Notes: generated by a model from the letters alone, not told the origin. 64,000 nucleotides of DNA from Clostridia bacterium (GCA_017501345.1 JAFVXC010000009.1:3658-67657), one strand, 5' to 3'; positions 53,859-63,138 are shown, numbered from the stretch's first letter. Numbers and translations are program-made.

Positions 53859-54533
53859 ATGCAGATCCGTATTCTTTCTATGACGGCGCAGAACGGCGGC
53901 TCGGAGGTCCTTCTTCGTGTGGAGCTTTGCGAGGATGTGTTCGACGTCGCGGAGAATGCGCTGAGCCTTGCGCGAAAGCCCACGCGTGAAACGCGTGAGC
54001 TCGTTCTCCTGCTCGACCGATATACCGAGCTTCGTCCTGCGAGGGGTGTGATCGACGAGGAGACCTTCCTCGCGCTCGAGCGCGCCGCCGAATTCAGCGA
54101 GGCGGTCCGCATCGGGCTTCGGATGCTTGCATTCGGATCGAATACGCGGCGGGGGCTCGAAAATAAGCTTTGCCGAAAGGGTGTCGCGCACGAGGCTGCG
54201 CAGGAGGCGTCTCTCTACCTTGCACAGCGAGGGTATATCGATGAGGAGCGTGACGCCGTCAGGGAGGCTGAACGGAATGTTGCAAAGCTTCGTGGGCGAA
54301 ATCGCATTCGCGCAACGTTATATGAAAAGGGCTATTGTGACGCGGCAGTCGCCACGGCGGAGCGTTACCTTGACGGCGTTGATTTTGTTGTACTTTGCAA
54401 AAGGCTGATCGCGCGCAGATACGAGAAGGTGCTTGACGATCCGTCGGAATACAAGCGTGTTGCGGCGGCTCTGATGCGGAACGGCTATACGATGAGCGAG
54501 ATCCGCGCGGCGCTGCATAACCCTTCGGTGTGA
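53859..54533 (+). CDS. recX: RecX, RecA regulator
   Basis: 224 residues, mostly helical with RecX repeats: RRGLENKLCRKGVAHEAAQEASLYLAQRGYIDEE near 110-140, and AALMRNGYTMSEIRAAL at the end. Binds RecA filaments and lowers their activity in known species. Tandem after recA, presumably co-transcribed. Confidence 0.88.
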   Translation: MQIRILSMTAQNGGSEVLLRVELCEDVFDVAENALSLARKPTRETRELVLLLDRYTELRPARGVIDEETFLALERAAEFSEAVRIGLRMLAFGSNTRRGLENKLCRKGVAHEAAQEASLYLAQRGYIDEERDAVREAERNVAKLRGRNRIRATLYEKGYCDAAVATAERYLDGVDFVVLCKRLIARRYEKVLDDPSEYKRVAAALMRNGYTMSEIRAALHNPSV

Positions 54534-54661
54534 GGATGGTTTCACTCATCTTTGCGGATAAAGACCGCGCTTCCTCGGAATACTGAAAGCGTGGGGGTGA
54601 GCGATCAACGCTCGCTCGTGTCGATCTCGCCCCTGAGAGTCTGTATTTCGGGGGGCGGAAT

Positions 54662-55372
54662 ATGAAAAACAGCAAAAAAAGACGGATCGGGAGCGTGGTA
54701 CAAAACGTGCGACGCCCCCCTTCCGCGGAGGCGGCGTTCTCTCTTACGGACGGGCACATCCGTGTGCTCGCCTATCGGGAGGACGCCTCTTTCGGCTTCT
54801 ACGCCTTTTTGAAGCGGCTTGGCGACGTTTTGGTCTCATTTCTGTCGATCCTCCTGTTTGCTTTGCCGATGCTCCTGGTCGCAGTCGCTGTGCGGTGCGA
54901 ATCTGCGGGCCCTGCGTTCTTTCGGCAGATAAGAGTCGGAAGGGGAGGACGGCTGTTCACAGTATACAAATTCCGAACAATGGTGGCGGATGCCCCGCAT
55001 TGCTCATCTGCCCGACTTACGATGCTCGGAAGAGAACGGTACGTCACGCGAATGGGGCGCGTCCTGCGCCGTACGGGGCTCGACGAGCTCCCACAGCTCT
55101 TTAACGTCCTTTGCGGCGAGATGTCTCTCATAGGTCCGCGCCCGGTGATTCCCGAGGAAGTTGAGCTCGTCCGTATGCGCGTTTCACTTGGTGTTTCGGA
55201 TTTGCGCCCCGGCATTACGGGACTGGCACAGGTGAGTGGGAGGGACGACCGTACTCCCGAGGAAAAGGCGGCGCTTGACGCACTTTACGCACGGACGCTG
55301 TCGCCGTTGACCGATCTGCGGATCCTTCTGCTGACGGCGCGAACGGTTTTCCTTGGGACTGGGTGCAATTAA
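54662..55372 (+). CDS. Undecaprenyl-phosphate sugar-1-P transferase family protein
   Basis: 236 residues. Basic N-terminus, one membrane helix near 62-82, then the bacterial sugar transferase domain: YKFRTMVADA near 100, RRTGLDELPQLFNVLCGEMSLIGPRP near 132-157, RPGITGLAQVSGR near 180. The family links a hexose-1-phosphate to undecaprenyl phosphate to start exopolysaccharide or glycan synthesis. No other glycan genes are adjacent, so its pathway is unknown. The first ~45 residues are atypical. Confidence 0.85.
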   Translation: MKNSKKRRIGSVVQNVRRPPSAEAAFSLTDGHIRVLAYREDASFGFYAFLKRLGDVLVSFLSILLFALPMLLVAVAVRCESAGPAFFRQIRVGRGGRLFTVYKFRTMVADAPHCSSARLTMLGRERYVTRMGRVLRRTGLDELPQLFNVLCGEMSLIGPRPVIPEEVELVRMRVSLGVSDLRPGITGLAQVSGRDDRTPEEKAALDALYARTLSPLTDLRILLLTARTVFLGTGCN

Positions 55373-55381
55373 GCCTTTACG

Positions 55382-56347
55382 TCACTGCGTGACGGTGAAG
55401 GCATCGGCGATGGCACCCGAAAGAAGCTCAGAGAATGCCTTCGTGAGTGCATCGATCTCTTTGGGTGAAACGAAAAAGCTTCGTCCGTTTTCAAGCACCG
55501 CGAAGAGCTCGGGGCTGATCTCTCCTTCTCGGATCCCTGCACGGGCAAGTGCGTCGTAAACGAGGGCAGAGGAATCCACCACGGTTGGGACGCCGATCGC
55601 GATCACAGGACATCCGACAGTCTCTCGGCTCAGAGCCTCGCGATGGTTCCCGATTCCCGAGCCCGGACGGATGCCCGTGTCAGAAAGCTGGACCGTTGTC
55701 GCGAGACGCTCACAGCTTCGTGCGGCCAGCGCGTCTACGGCGATCAGAAGATCGGGATGGACGGTTCTGACGGCGCCTTGAATGAGCTCAAGCGTCTCGA
55801 TGCCGGTTTGCGCAAGAACGCCGGGGACGATAACAGAAATCGAGGCGTATCTGCGCCCTTCGTTCAGAAGCGCAGGGTCCTCACTGTCCCGCAGGTGGCG
55901 CGTGACGGGAAGAATGCTCGCAGTCTCGGGACCGAGTGCGTCTGCGGTCATATGGGCGTTTCCGAGTCCTGCCACGAGGACACGTAGGGTGTGATCGATC
56001 GGTCTCTCCGAGAGACGCTCTGCCATGCGGCGCAGCTCGGATACAAGGATCTCGTTCAACACAGAAAGATCTTCCGGGGAGAGAAGCAAGAGCTGCCCCG
56101 TGGTGACGGTGACGTAGGTGCCGATCTCTCTTTGGAAGCGGATCTCTCCCTCCTTTCCGTCGATCTGCAGGCGGGCAACCGATATATTGCCCCGACGGTA
56201 TTCCCAATAGGATGCGCCCGCGGAGTCTTCGGCGTCGCTCGGGCTCGGTGCTTCGCAGGCAAGGTCGGTTCGAAGAAATCGGGAGACATTCTCCTTGTGC
56301 GAGCTCTGCGGAGCGGTAGTACATTTGAAATATGAAGCGTTTTTCAT
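55382..56347 (-). CDS. gpr: GPR germination protease (spore protease)
   Basis: 321 residues. N-terminal RTDLACEA (propeptide processing region), then the conserved VLVAGLGNAHMTADALGPE near 105-123, VPGVLAQTGIETLE near 160, DALAARSCERLATTVQLSDTGIRPGSGIGNHR near 190-220, and AIGVPTVVDSSAL. Degrades small acid-soluble proteins during spore germination; an aspartic-type enzyme unique to spore formers. Convergent with the sugar transferase. Confidence 0.93.
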   Translation of the reverse strand: MKNASYFKCTTAPQSSHKENVSRFLRTDLACEAPSPSDAEDSAGASYWEYRRGNISVARLQIDGKEGEIRFQREIGTYVTVTTGQLLLLSPEDLSVLNEILVSELRRMAERLSERPIDHTLRVLVAGLGNAHMTADALGPETASILPVTRHLRDSEDPALLNEGRRYASISVIVPGVLAQTGIETLELIQGAVRTVHPDLLIAVDALAARSCERLATTVQLSDTGIRPGSGIGNHREALSRETVGCPVIAIGVPTVVDSSALVYDALARAGIREGEISPELFAVLENGRSFFVSPKEIDALTKAFSELLSGAIADAFTVTQ

Positions 56348-56455
56348 CGGCTCACCTCCGACGGAAGTATTGCGCGCTTATGCCCCGAATATTCGGCAGA
56401 ACGGCCTTGCGTGGGAAAATTTACAGATTATATACGAAATTGCCCAAGTGGGGTC
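56348..56455. other. Gap between gpr and the leader promoter
   Basis: Upstream DNA of gpr (GGAGGTG ribosome binding site present). No convincing forespore promoter was identified by eye and no other feature is seen. Confidence 0.4.
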
Positions 56456-56484
56456 TTGCATTTTCCTTCGGAATCGGGTATAAT
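56456..56484 (+). promoter_or_regulatory. Distal promoter of the solute-binding lipoprotein transcript
   Basis: TTGCAT (56456-56461), 17-bp spacer, TATAAT (56479-56484). It would give a leader of about 260 nt before the start codon. Confidence 0.65.
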
Positions 56485-56491
56485 TTGAATG

Positions 56492-56611
56492 CGGCACACG
56501 ATCGGGTAGGCGCGAAAAATGCCGTAGACCATCCGAAACAATACTTTTTTCGCGTGAAACAAAAAGCGAGTTGTGAAAATGCACATATTTTAAAAAAGCG
56601 AATTGTGCATT
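56492..56611 (+). ncRNA. Candidate structured leader RNA (pseudoknot-like)
   Basis: CGGCA (56492-56496) can pair with TGCCG (56520-56524). Within that loop CGCGAAAAA (56511-56519) pairs perfectly, 9 of 9, with TTTTTCGCG (56546-56554) outside it, which makes an H-type pseudoknot or two competing folds. AATGCACA/TGTGCATT (56578-56585 with 56604-56611) forms a further hairpin. I do not recognise a known riboswitch class. Confidence 0.4.
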
Positions 56612-56644
56612 CGTCCGAATATTCTTTGACTTTGCGGAAAATCG

Positions 56645-56673
56645 TTGATTCTCCCGCCTTTTTGTGTTATAAT
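56645..56673 (+). promoter_or_regulatory. Proximal promoter of the solute-binding lipoprotein gene
   Basis: TTGATT (56645-56650), 17-bp spacer, TATAAT (56668-56673), 77 bp before the start codon at 56750. Confidence 0.72.
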
Positions 56674-56749
56674 GATCGGTAGTATGAAAAGATATGCTCA
56701 TTTTTCGAGATATCTGTAAACTTTCTTTCACGAGGAGGAATTCCCAACA

Positions 56750-59335
56750 ATGATGAAGCGTTTATTTGCTTTTACACTTTGTCTTCTCTTAATGCTGGCT
56801 TGCTTTGCATCGTGCAGCGTCCAGTTTGAAGAGAAGCGGGAGGAGCAGCTTTCGAAGGAGGAGGAAGAAGAGCTGAAGGGCGCTCAGATCGCAATGTATC
56901 TGACCGAAATGATATATGACTTCGATCCCGCCAATGCTTACAATAACGAGGCGGCGATGAAGGTCATCAGCCTTCTCTACGAGCCTACCTTCTATTTGAA
57001 TGAGAAGGGTAAGATCGACAGTAACCTGATCGAAAAATATGAATACAACAGTGCTGAGAAAAAGCTTTCTCTCCATATCGCGGATACATATTGGAGCGAC
57101 GGCACGTATGTTTCTGCCAACGATTTCGTGTTTTCGTGGAAGCGCGTTCTCGAGGTTGAGGGCTCCTATGGAGCAGCTTGCCTCCTGTTTGATATCAAGA
57201 ACGCCCGCCTTGCAAACCAGGGTGATACCTCAATCGACAACATCGGTCTTTCTGCACCGAACGATAAGCTAGTTGAGATCTTTTTCGAGGGGGAGGTCGA
57301 TGTTGATCAGTTCCTTCTGAATCTGACGAGCTACGCACTGGCGCCTCTCCGCGAGAATCTTGCGACCAAGGCATCCTACTATGAGATCCTGCTCGGTGAG
57401 GACCCCGAGACCGGTAAGCCGGTTTATAAGAGAGTCCGTCTTTACAACGACTGGGCAAAGAAGGGTGCAACGATGGCGGCATCCGGTCCCTTCAAGGTCC
57501 GTACTGCGGTATATCCCGACGATCCGGTAAAGAATGAGGACGGAAGCTATCTGCTGAATGAAAACGGAGAGTTTCTGTATTGCTACTACGTGCAGGATGC
57601 GGCCGAGCCCGAGGCGCTGGTAAAGCTTGAGAAGGGTGTTTACTTCTACGAGGATGAAAACGGTAATATCCTTGCGTATTCCAAGCTTACGATGGCAAAT
57701 TACGAAAGCTCCAGCAAGCCTGAGGAGCGCGAAAAGTATGACGAGATCAAGCGGACCTGCAAGCAGCTCGAAGGCAAGATCTCCGATTATACGACTACGC
57801 CGCAGAACTCTCCTCAGATCATTCTGGAAAGAAACTCCTACTATTTCAAGGATATGAATAAGGACAACTGGAAGGTCGACGAGGTCGTTATTCCGTACCG
57901 CCTTATCATTGATTACAGCAAGTCCGACGAGGATCTGATGACCGCTTACGAAAACGGTGAGATCTTCTACGTTGGTGACATTCCGCTGTCCTTGCGTTCG
58001 AAATATGCAGATTCCGTGTCGAAAACGGACAATCTTTCCACTCATACTTACTATCTGAATGAAAATGCGATCGTAAAGTATAGCTGGATCTCCTATGACG
58101 ACAACGGTATTCCCATGCTGTACGATTCGGTAGGAACGCAGTATCGTTTCAATCCGGAAACGATGGCGATCCTCACGATCGATGAAAACGGAAAGGCGAT
58201 TCGTTATAAGGATACCTATGATGACAACGGCAAGCTGATCTACTTCACAAAGTCCGGCGCAAAGGTTTACACGGGCGCGGACGGACTTCCGATCCTCGGT
58301 GAGAACATTCTCTCGAACGTGAGCGTTCGTCAGGCGCTCTCTCTTGTGATCGACCGTGACACGATTGCGAACGCAGTTGTCTTTGCCGAGGCTGCAGCTG
58401 CACTCGTACCGACGGGTGTGTTCAATACCGATTCTGCAAAGAAGACCTTCCGCGAGGCGGGCTCTGATTACATAATGACCAAGGCTGACAGCGCTGCGGC
58501 ACTCGCTAAGATCGCGGAATCGAATATCGATCCCGAAAATTACGTTCTGAAGCTGTCGTACGCGGCATATGATGAGGTCCACGAAATGATCGCGACGACC
58601 GTTGCCGCAGCGTGGGAGACGCTCGGCTTCAAGGTTGAGCTCGATCCATTGAGATCGGTCGACAACGAGCATTATTGGATGTCCACTGAGGAGCTTCTGT
58701 CGGACGTTAAGGACGATAGATGGCTCGAGTCGGTCGTTTCGGGTGATTACCAGATCATTGCAATGGATATGGTGGCATATTCCGTTGACGCATACAGTGT
58801 GCTTGCGCCCTTCGCGACCCTTTTCTCCGGTATGGGAATGGATATGCAGAATTTCGACGAGTACGGCGAACCGCAGTATATTCCCGCAACCCATATTACG
58901 GGCTTTGAGGATGAGACCTATAACGAGATGATCGAAGAGATCTATGCGGAAAGAGATCTCGGAAAGCGCGCAGAGCTTCTGCATAAGGCGGAGGAATATC
59001 TGATGTCGCAGATGCCCGTCATTCCGATTCTTTACAATCAGAACGCAGTTCTTGTCAACGACAAGATGCTGACCGATTTCGAGGGCAACTATTATGCTCC
59101 CGCTGGCTTTGTAAACTGCTATCTGAAGGGCTCGCCCCAGTATAAGACGCACGTCCGCAACATCTGGATCACCGTTGGCGTGATCGCCGGCGTTTTGCTC
59201 GTGATCGCTGCTGTGGTCTTCTTTACGGTCAGATATCGCATCAAGGCGAAGAAGAGAGAGGAAGAGATCGCACGTATTACGGCAGAGCAGGAAGCGAAGC
59301 TTCGTGAGATCCGCCGTCCCGGCTCGCGCTCTTAA
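56750..59335 (+). CDS. Solute-binding protein family 5 (OppA-like) lipoprotein with C-terminal membrane helix
   Basis: 861 residues, long for the family (usually 500-600). Signal with FASC, lipid anchor at Cys22. The SBP_bac_5 body has YDFDPANAYNNEA near 60, HIADTYWSDGTYVSANDFVFSWKRVLE near 105-130, and RQALSLVIDRDTIANAV near 530, with inserted segments that lengthen it. A helix at ~807-827 (ITVGVIAGVLLVIAAVVFF) and a charged cytoplasmic tail of 30 residues rich in Arg and Glu follow. Soluble-type binding proteins do not normally have this tail. No permease or ATPase genes are adjacent. Probably binds peptides or another oligomer. Confidence 0.88.
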   Translation: MMKRLFAFTLCLLLMLACFASCSVQFEEKREEQLSKEEEEELKGAQIAMYLTEMIYDFDPANAYNNEAAMKVISLLYEPTFYLNEKGKIDSNLIEKYEYNSAEKKLSLHIADTYWSDGTYVSANDFVFSWKRVLEVEGSYGAACLLFDIKNARLANQGDTSIDNIGLSAPNDKLVEIFFEGEVDVDQFLLNLTSYALAPLRENLATKASYYEILLGEDPETGKPVYKRVRLYNDWAKKGATMAASGPFKVRTAVYPDDPVKNEDGSYLLNENGEFLYCYYVQDAAEPEALVKLEKGVYFYEDENGNILAYSKLTMANYESSSKPEEREKYDEIKRTCKQLEGKISDYTTTPQNSPQIILERNSYYFKDMNKDNWKVDEVVIPYRLIIDYSKSDEDLMTAYENGEIFYVGDIPLSLRSKYADSVSKTDNLSTHTYYLNENAIVKYSWISYDDNGIPMLYDSVGTQYRFNPETMAILTIDENGKAIRYKDTYDDNGKLIYFTKSGAKVYTGADGLPILGENILSNVSVRQALSLVIDRDTIANAVVFAEAAAALVPTGVFNTDSAKKTFREAGSDYIMTKADSAAALAKIAESNIDPENYVLKLSYAAYDEVHEMIATTVAAAWETLGFKVELDPLRSVDNEHYWMSTEELLSDVKDDRWLESVVSGDYQIIAMDMVAYSVDAYSVLAPFATLFSGMGMDMQNFDEYGEPQYIPATHITGFEDETYNEMIEEIYAERDLGKRAELLHKAEEYLMSQMPVIPILYNQNAVLVNDKMLTDFEGNYYAPAGFVNCYLKGSPQYKTHVRNIWITVGVIAGVLLVIAAVVFFTVRYRIKAKKREEEIARITAEQEAKLREIRRPGSRS

Positions 59336-59365
59336 GTGTCGAGAAAATTCTATAACCCTATAAAA

Positions 59366-59396
59366 AAGCGGGCTGTCTCAAAGAGACAGCCCGCTT
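59366..59396 (+). terminator. Terminator of the solute-binding protein gene
   Basis: AAGCGGGCTGTCTC/GAGACAGCCCGCTT perfect stem with AAA loop. The T tail is short. Confidence 0.78.
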
Positions 59397-59513
59397 GAAT
59401 GCTTTTCTTGCGGATTTTAAGTGAATTTCATATTATGCCCACATCAAAATGATGAGCTGCAGCTGTTGTGATTTGTCTTGGGGGTGACTCGCATCGGAGA
59501 GTGTCCTTACGGG

Positions 59514-59999
59514 TCAAAGGAAGGCTTCGCCAAGGTTGATCAGCACGAGACCTTTTTTGAGGGCGTAGGAGACCGTGTAGGCAGTTCCACCGCGATTTTC
59601 TGTCAGGTAAGAGATGCAATAACCGCTTCCGTCAACGAGTGCGCGGTCGCGCTGAAGCATACAGTAGCGGTTGTAGGTGTCGGAGACGTAGCTGACCTTA
59701 TCGGCACGGAAGAGAATGAAGTTGTAATCAAGAACGGCACTTTTGGGCCAACGGCTCGTTTGATCGCGACAAGGAAGGATGAGCTCGAGGGAGATCTCGT
59801 AGCCCTGTGATTTCAAAAACAGAACGCGCAGGGCGGCGATCGTGTCAAATCCTATCGCGCCGCCTGCCCGAAACGTGCGTACGCCTTTATTATATAATGT
59901 AAGGATCTCTTTGTCGAGAAGTGCGTAGAGACGGCTCATATGCACCGCGGGAATCGATCGATGACCTGTGAAGCAGCATATTGTTTTCGAGTCGCACAT
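59514..59999 (-). CDS. SLOG-fold protein (DUF1273/YpsA-like)
   Basis: 161 residues from the ATG behind AAAGGAGGG; a longer frame to 60251 covers promoter DNA. CCFTGHRSIPA near 9 and AGGAIGFDTIAALRVLFLK near 46 match the SLOG/DprA-like nucleotide-binding fold of YpsA-type proteins, with ELILPCRDQTSRWP and a conserved acidic region after. Family roles are unclear (nucleotide-derived ligand binding proposed, cell-division link for YpsA). Confidence 0.82.
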   Translation of the reverse strand: MCDSKTICCFTGHRSIPAVHMSRLYALLDKEILTLYNKGVRTFRAGGAIGFDTIAALRVLFLKSQGYEISLELILPCRDQTSRWPKSAVLDYNFILFRADKVSYVSDTYNRYCMLQRDRALVDGSGYCISYLTENRGGTAYTVSYALKKGLVLINLGEAFL

Positions 60000-60036
60000 T
60001 GTCGTCCCTCCTTTGCTTTTGGATTTCTTACCATAT

Positions 60037-60065
60037 ATTATACCTGACCTCAGGGAATTTGTAAA
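60037..60065 (-). promoter_or_regulatory. Promoter of the SLOG-fold gene
   Basis: Minus strand TTTACA (60060-60065), 17-bp spacer, TATAAT (60037-60042), about 40 bp before the start. Confidence 0.82.
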
Positions 60066-60100
60066 GAGAAAAATTCGAAAATTTATTATAAATCGTTCGA

Positions 60101-60138
60101 CGCAAAGTACACCGATTCGGGGTGCTTTGCGCTTTTTT
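60101..60138 (+). terminator. Orphan plus-strand terminator upstream of spoIIE
   Basis: CGCAAAG..CACCGA/CGGGGTG..CTTTGCG stem followed by GC and TTTTTT. No plus-strand gene ends here, because the SBP gene has its own terminator 700 bp earlier. It may end an unseen short transcript or insulate spoIIE from upstream reading. Confidence 0.6.
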
Positions 60139-60270
60139 GTGATAGTACCGATAATGGCTTTCGCGGTAGATGACAGCAATCGCGAGAATGTGACGTGCGC
60201 TTTCCTTGTTTGCCTTTTTTCGTTGTGCTTTGCACCGCCGTATTCGAGCAATTTCGCACCGTTCGTACGC

Positions 60271-60276
60271 TATAAT
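60271..60276 (+). promoter_or_regulatory. Candidate -10 of spoIIE
   Basis: TATAAT at 60271-60276, 69 bp before the ATG, with no consensus -35 at 16-18 bp. In Bacillus spoIIE uses sigma-A with Spo0A boxes and unusual spacing, so an activator-dependent promoter is plausible. A TTCGACG sequence (60096-60102), close to a 0A box, lies further upstream. Confidence 0.4.
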
Positions 60277-60344
60277 GGCGATAGACAGAGTCCTCTCTGC
60301 GTGAATGCTTAAGGATGCGCGCGAGGACGGAAAGGACGTGTAAA

Positions 60345-62996
60345 ATGAAGGATTTGGATGAGAAGGTGAGCGAAAGCGCGAGACGTGACGTATCATCGGG
60401 AAGCGAGGATGGGATCCACGGGGGATCGGAGGGGAGCTCTTGCCCGTTTGAAATGCGGGAAGAGGATTCCGGAGAGGGAGGAGGACGTGAGCGTTCCGCG
60501 AGGCAGATGCTGTCGCGGCGTACCGTTTTGGCACTCGCGAAGGGGATTGGGCTACTTGCGCTCGCCTTTCTCTTTGCTCGGTGCGAATGGTTTCTTTCGA
60601 CGCGACCCTTTGGACTCGCGCTCTTGTGCGCTGCCGAAGGTGGACTCGGATGGATATACGGCGGATTTTTGCTGGCGGCACTCCCGATCCTTGGGACGGG
60701 TATTCACCCGATCTCTGCAGTCGTGGCGACGGCGACGGTTTTACTTCGAGTTGCCGCGCGAATGACGATCGATCTGCCGTGGAAGCGAGGGGAGGAGCCC
60801 GACGTAAGGAGCTTTGACGCATTCTGCAAGGAGCTGTTTCGGGAACATATTGCGCTCCGTATGGCGATCGGCTCGATCGCGGCATTTCTGACGGGGCTTT
60901 ACAGAATGGTCGGAGGCGGATACCGCGTGTATGATCTTCTGTCGTCACTCTTTTCACTGGTGGCGCTTCCGATTGCGGTCTATTTGCTCGGCGGACTATG
61001 GCAAAGGGGCGTGTCAAGTCTTGAGGGCTTGCGGTGTGTTACCACGGTGCTCGGCACTCTCGGGATGATTGTGCTCGCGTTTTCGGGGATGAGCCTTTAT
61101 GGAATCTCACTTTCGGTTTTTACGGCACTTGGAGCGACGCTTTGGATCACACATAGAAAAGGAATCAGCTACGGTATCCTGGGGGGACTTCTTTTTGGTC
61201 TTTTGATCGATCCCATCAGCGCACCGTTGTACGCTTTTGCGGCGCTCTCGGCAGGCGCCCTGCGACGCGTTTCGGTTTTTATGGGGGCGCTGTGCGCCTT
61301 GTCGGTCGGGATGGCGTGGGGTTTTTACGTGTATGGGCTGGGGGCGCTGTCAATGCTCTTTCCGGCACTGCTCGCGTCGTCGCTTCTGTTTTGTGTGCTG
61401 GAGCGGCTCGGACTGCTTCCCGGTCGGGCGCCGCTTGAGGATGGAACGCCGCCGCTTGGTGATGAGGTTGCGCTCCCTCGGAAGGGCGAAAGCGGCGCCG
61501 AGGAGCACGCGGACATACGCAGTGACGAGATGCGCGCGGAGGAGGATCGGATGTCGATTCTGCGCTCCTCACTCGCTGCCGAGCGCCTGCACGATGAGGA
61601 ACGGAAGATAGAAGATCTCTGCGGCGCGTTCTTATCTGTTTCCGACCTTTTGCGTGCATTGACTGAAAGTAGCAAGTATCCTTCTGCCGAGGAATTCAGA
61701 AGGGTTTGTGACCGTGTGTGCGATGAATTCTGCCCAAGCTGCGTCTCCTGTACACAATGCTGGGGGAGCGAGTACGCGCGTATGGCGGGGACGCTTGGGC
61801 ATATGGCGGACGAGCTTCACGAAAACGGTCGGGTCGACGTCGATGCCTTTCCGGAGGAGGTGCGGAGACGGTGCAAAATGAGCGGAGCGATCTTTCTTCG
61901 CATCAACGAGGAAGCGGGAGAACTGACGGCGGCGTATCTGAAGCGAGAAAGAGCGGGACTGTTGTCGGCCGATTACAGCGCGGCGGCATCTCTTTTCCGC
62001 TCGGCTTCGAAGGGATCGCCCGAGCGCTACGAGATAGACAACCGCAAAAGTCGTGACGGAGAGCGCTTCTTTGCGGTGAACGGTGTGCATCCGTCGCGCG
62101 TTGCGGTTTCGGGAGGACGGTGCGGATGCCTTTACGCTTGGGGCGTTGAAGAGAGGGCGGTGAGGGCACTCTTCGCGAGCGACGAAAAGCGGCGGGAATT
62201 TCTCGGAACGTTTGGGTTTCTTCCGAGCGAGCCTATCCTGGCGCCGATCCCGGGCGGCGGAGGACTTTGTGATCTCCGTGTTCCTGCGACGCCGCGCTAC
62301 CATGTTCGGAATGCGTACGTTTCGCGCCCGTCCTGTCACAATGGTCGTGAGGAAGGCTTGTGCGGAGATTCGATAACGGTGTTTGAAAGCTGTGACGGTC
62401 GACTTTTCTCGCTTTTGTCGGACGGTATGGGAAGTGGAAGAAGGGCGGCGCAGCTGTCGGGGATCTGCACGGTTTTTCTTCAGAAGATGCTTACAACGGG
62501 AGGAGACACAGGCGTGATCCTTCGGATGCTGAACGATTTCCTTGCCGCGGGTGCGGTCGGGGAGGTCAGTGCGACGGTTGACCTGCTTGAGATCGATCTC
62601 TTTACGGGGGAGGGCACGTTTTGGAAAAGCGGTGCCGCGCCAAGCTTCGTTTACCGCGAGGGGAATCTGCTTCGCTTGAGCTCACGCACCGCCCCCGTTG
62701 GAATCCTTTCGGAGACCGACGTTCAGAAAACTGCGTTCCGACTTTATTCGGGCGACGTAGTCGTTATGCTTAGCGACGGAGTGGTGGATGGCCACGAGGA
62801 TGGAGAATTCCTCGAAACGATGCTTGATGGGACTGAGAGCAGTGAAGGACTACGACGCGCGGCAGAACGGATAGCGGACGCGCGTCGCTACGCATCTCCT
62901 GCCGAGGCGGAGCATCTTGACGACCGCTCGGTGATCCTTCTGTCTGTAGAAGAGGTGGATAAATCCCGGGAGGAGCCTGTCCGCGCAGTGAGCTGA
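60345..62996 (+). CDS. spoIIE: Stage II sporulation protein E (SpoIIE)
   Basis: 883 residues from the ATG behind AAAGGACG; an in-frame ATG at 60315 is possible. Cytoplasmic N-terminus (~55 residues, charged), about ten membrane helices (~60-345), a central regulatory region with a Cys-rich stretch (CPSCVSCTQCWG near 467), and a C-terminal PP2C phosphatase domain with LSDGMGSGRRAAQLSG near 698 and VVMLSDGVVDG near 805. In Bacillus it dephosphorylates SpoIIAA to free sigma-F and acts in polar division. The membrane region and phosphatase are both intact. Confidence 0.94.
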   Translation: MKDLDEKVSESARRDVSSGSEDGIHGGSEGSSCPFEMREEDSGEGGGRERSARQMLSRRTVLALAKGIGLLALAFLFARCEWFLSTRPFGLALLCAAEGGLGWIYGGFLLAALPILGTGIHPISAVVATATVLLRVAARMTIDLPWKRGEEPDVRSFDAFCKELFREHIALRMAIGSIAAFLTGLYRMVGGGYRVYDLLSSLFSLVALPIAVYLLGGLWQRGVSSLEGLRCVTTVLGTLGMIVLAFSGMSLYGISLSVFTALGATLWITHRKGISYGILGGLLFGLLIDPISAPLYAFAALSAGALRRVSVFMGALCALSVGMAWGFYVYGLGALSMLFPALLASSLLFCVLERLGLLPGRAPLEDGTPPLGDEVALPRKGESGAEEHADIRSDEMRAEEDRMSILRSSLAAERLHDEERKIEDLCGAFLSVSDLLRALTESSKYPSAEEFRRVCDRVCDEFCPSCVSCTQCWGSEYARMAGTLGHMADELHENGRVDVDAFPEEVRRRCKMSGAIFLRINEEAGELTAAYLKRERAGLLSADYSAAASLFRSASKGSPERYEIDNRKSRDGERFFAVNGVHPSRVAVSGGRCGCLYAWGVEERAVRALFASDEKRREFLGTFGFLPSEPILAPIPGGGGLCDLRVPATPRYHVRNAYVSRPSCHNGREEGLCGDSITVFESCDGRLFSLLSDGMGSGRRAAQLSGICTVFLQKMLTTGGDTGVILRMLNDFLAAGAVGEVSATVDLLEIDLFTGEGTFWKSGAAPSFVYREGNLLRLSSRTAPVGILSETDVQKTAFRLYSGDVVVMLSDGVVDGHEDGEFLETMLDGTESSEGLRRAAERIADARRYASPAEAEHLDDRSVILLSVEEVDKSREEPVRAVS

Positions 62997-63026
62997 TCCC
63001 GGCGATCAAGCACTTGGCGACAACGA

Positions 63027-63052
63027 AGCCGCACGCCGAAAGGTGTGCGGCT
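63027..63052 (+). terminator. Terminator of spoIIE
   Basis: AGCCGCACGCC/GGTGTGCGGCT stem with GAAA loop, followed by TATTG. Confidence 0.8.
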
Positions 63053-63138
63053 TATTGTGCAATTCGTCCAAACAACGAGCTGTTTTGTTGTATTGCATTG
63101 ACAACGTGAGAGAACTCAAAAAACTTCGAAAAAAGTGC

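Noticed and set aside
56348..56400. Sigma-G promoter for gpr
   Set aside because: A GAATA and a CAATACT can be found on the minus strand, but the -10 would lie too near the ribosome binding site and matches poorly.
57269..59152. 627-residue minus-strand frame inside the solute-binding protein gene
   Set aside because: Shadow frame; the plus strand has signal peptide, family motifs and tail helix.
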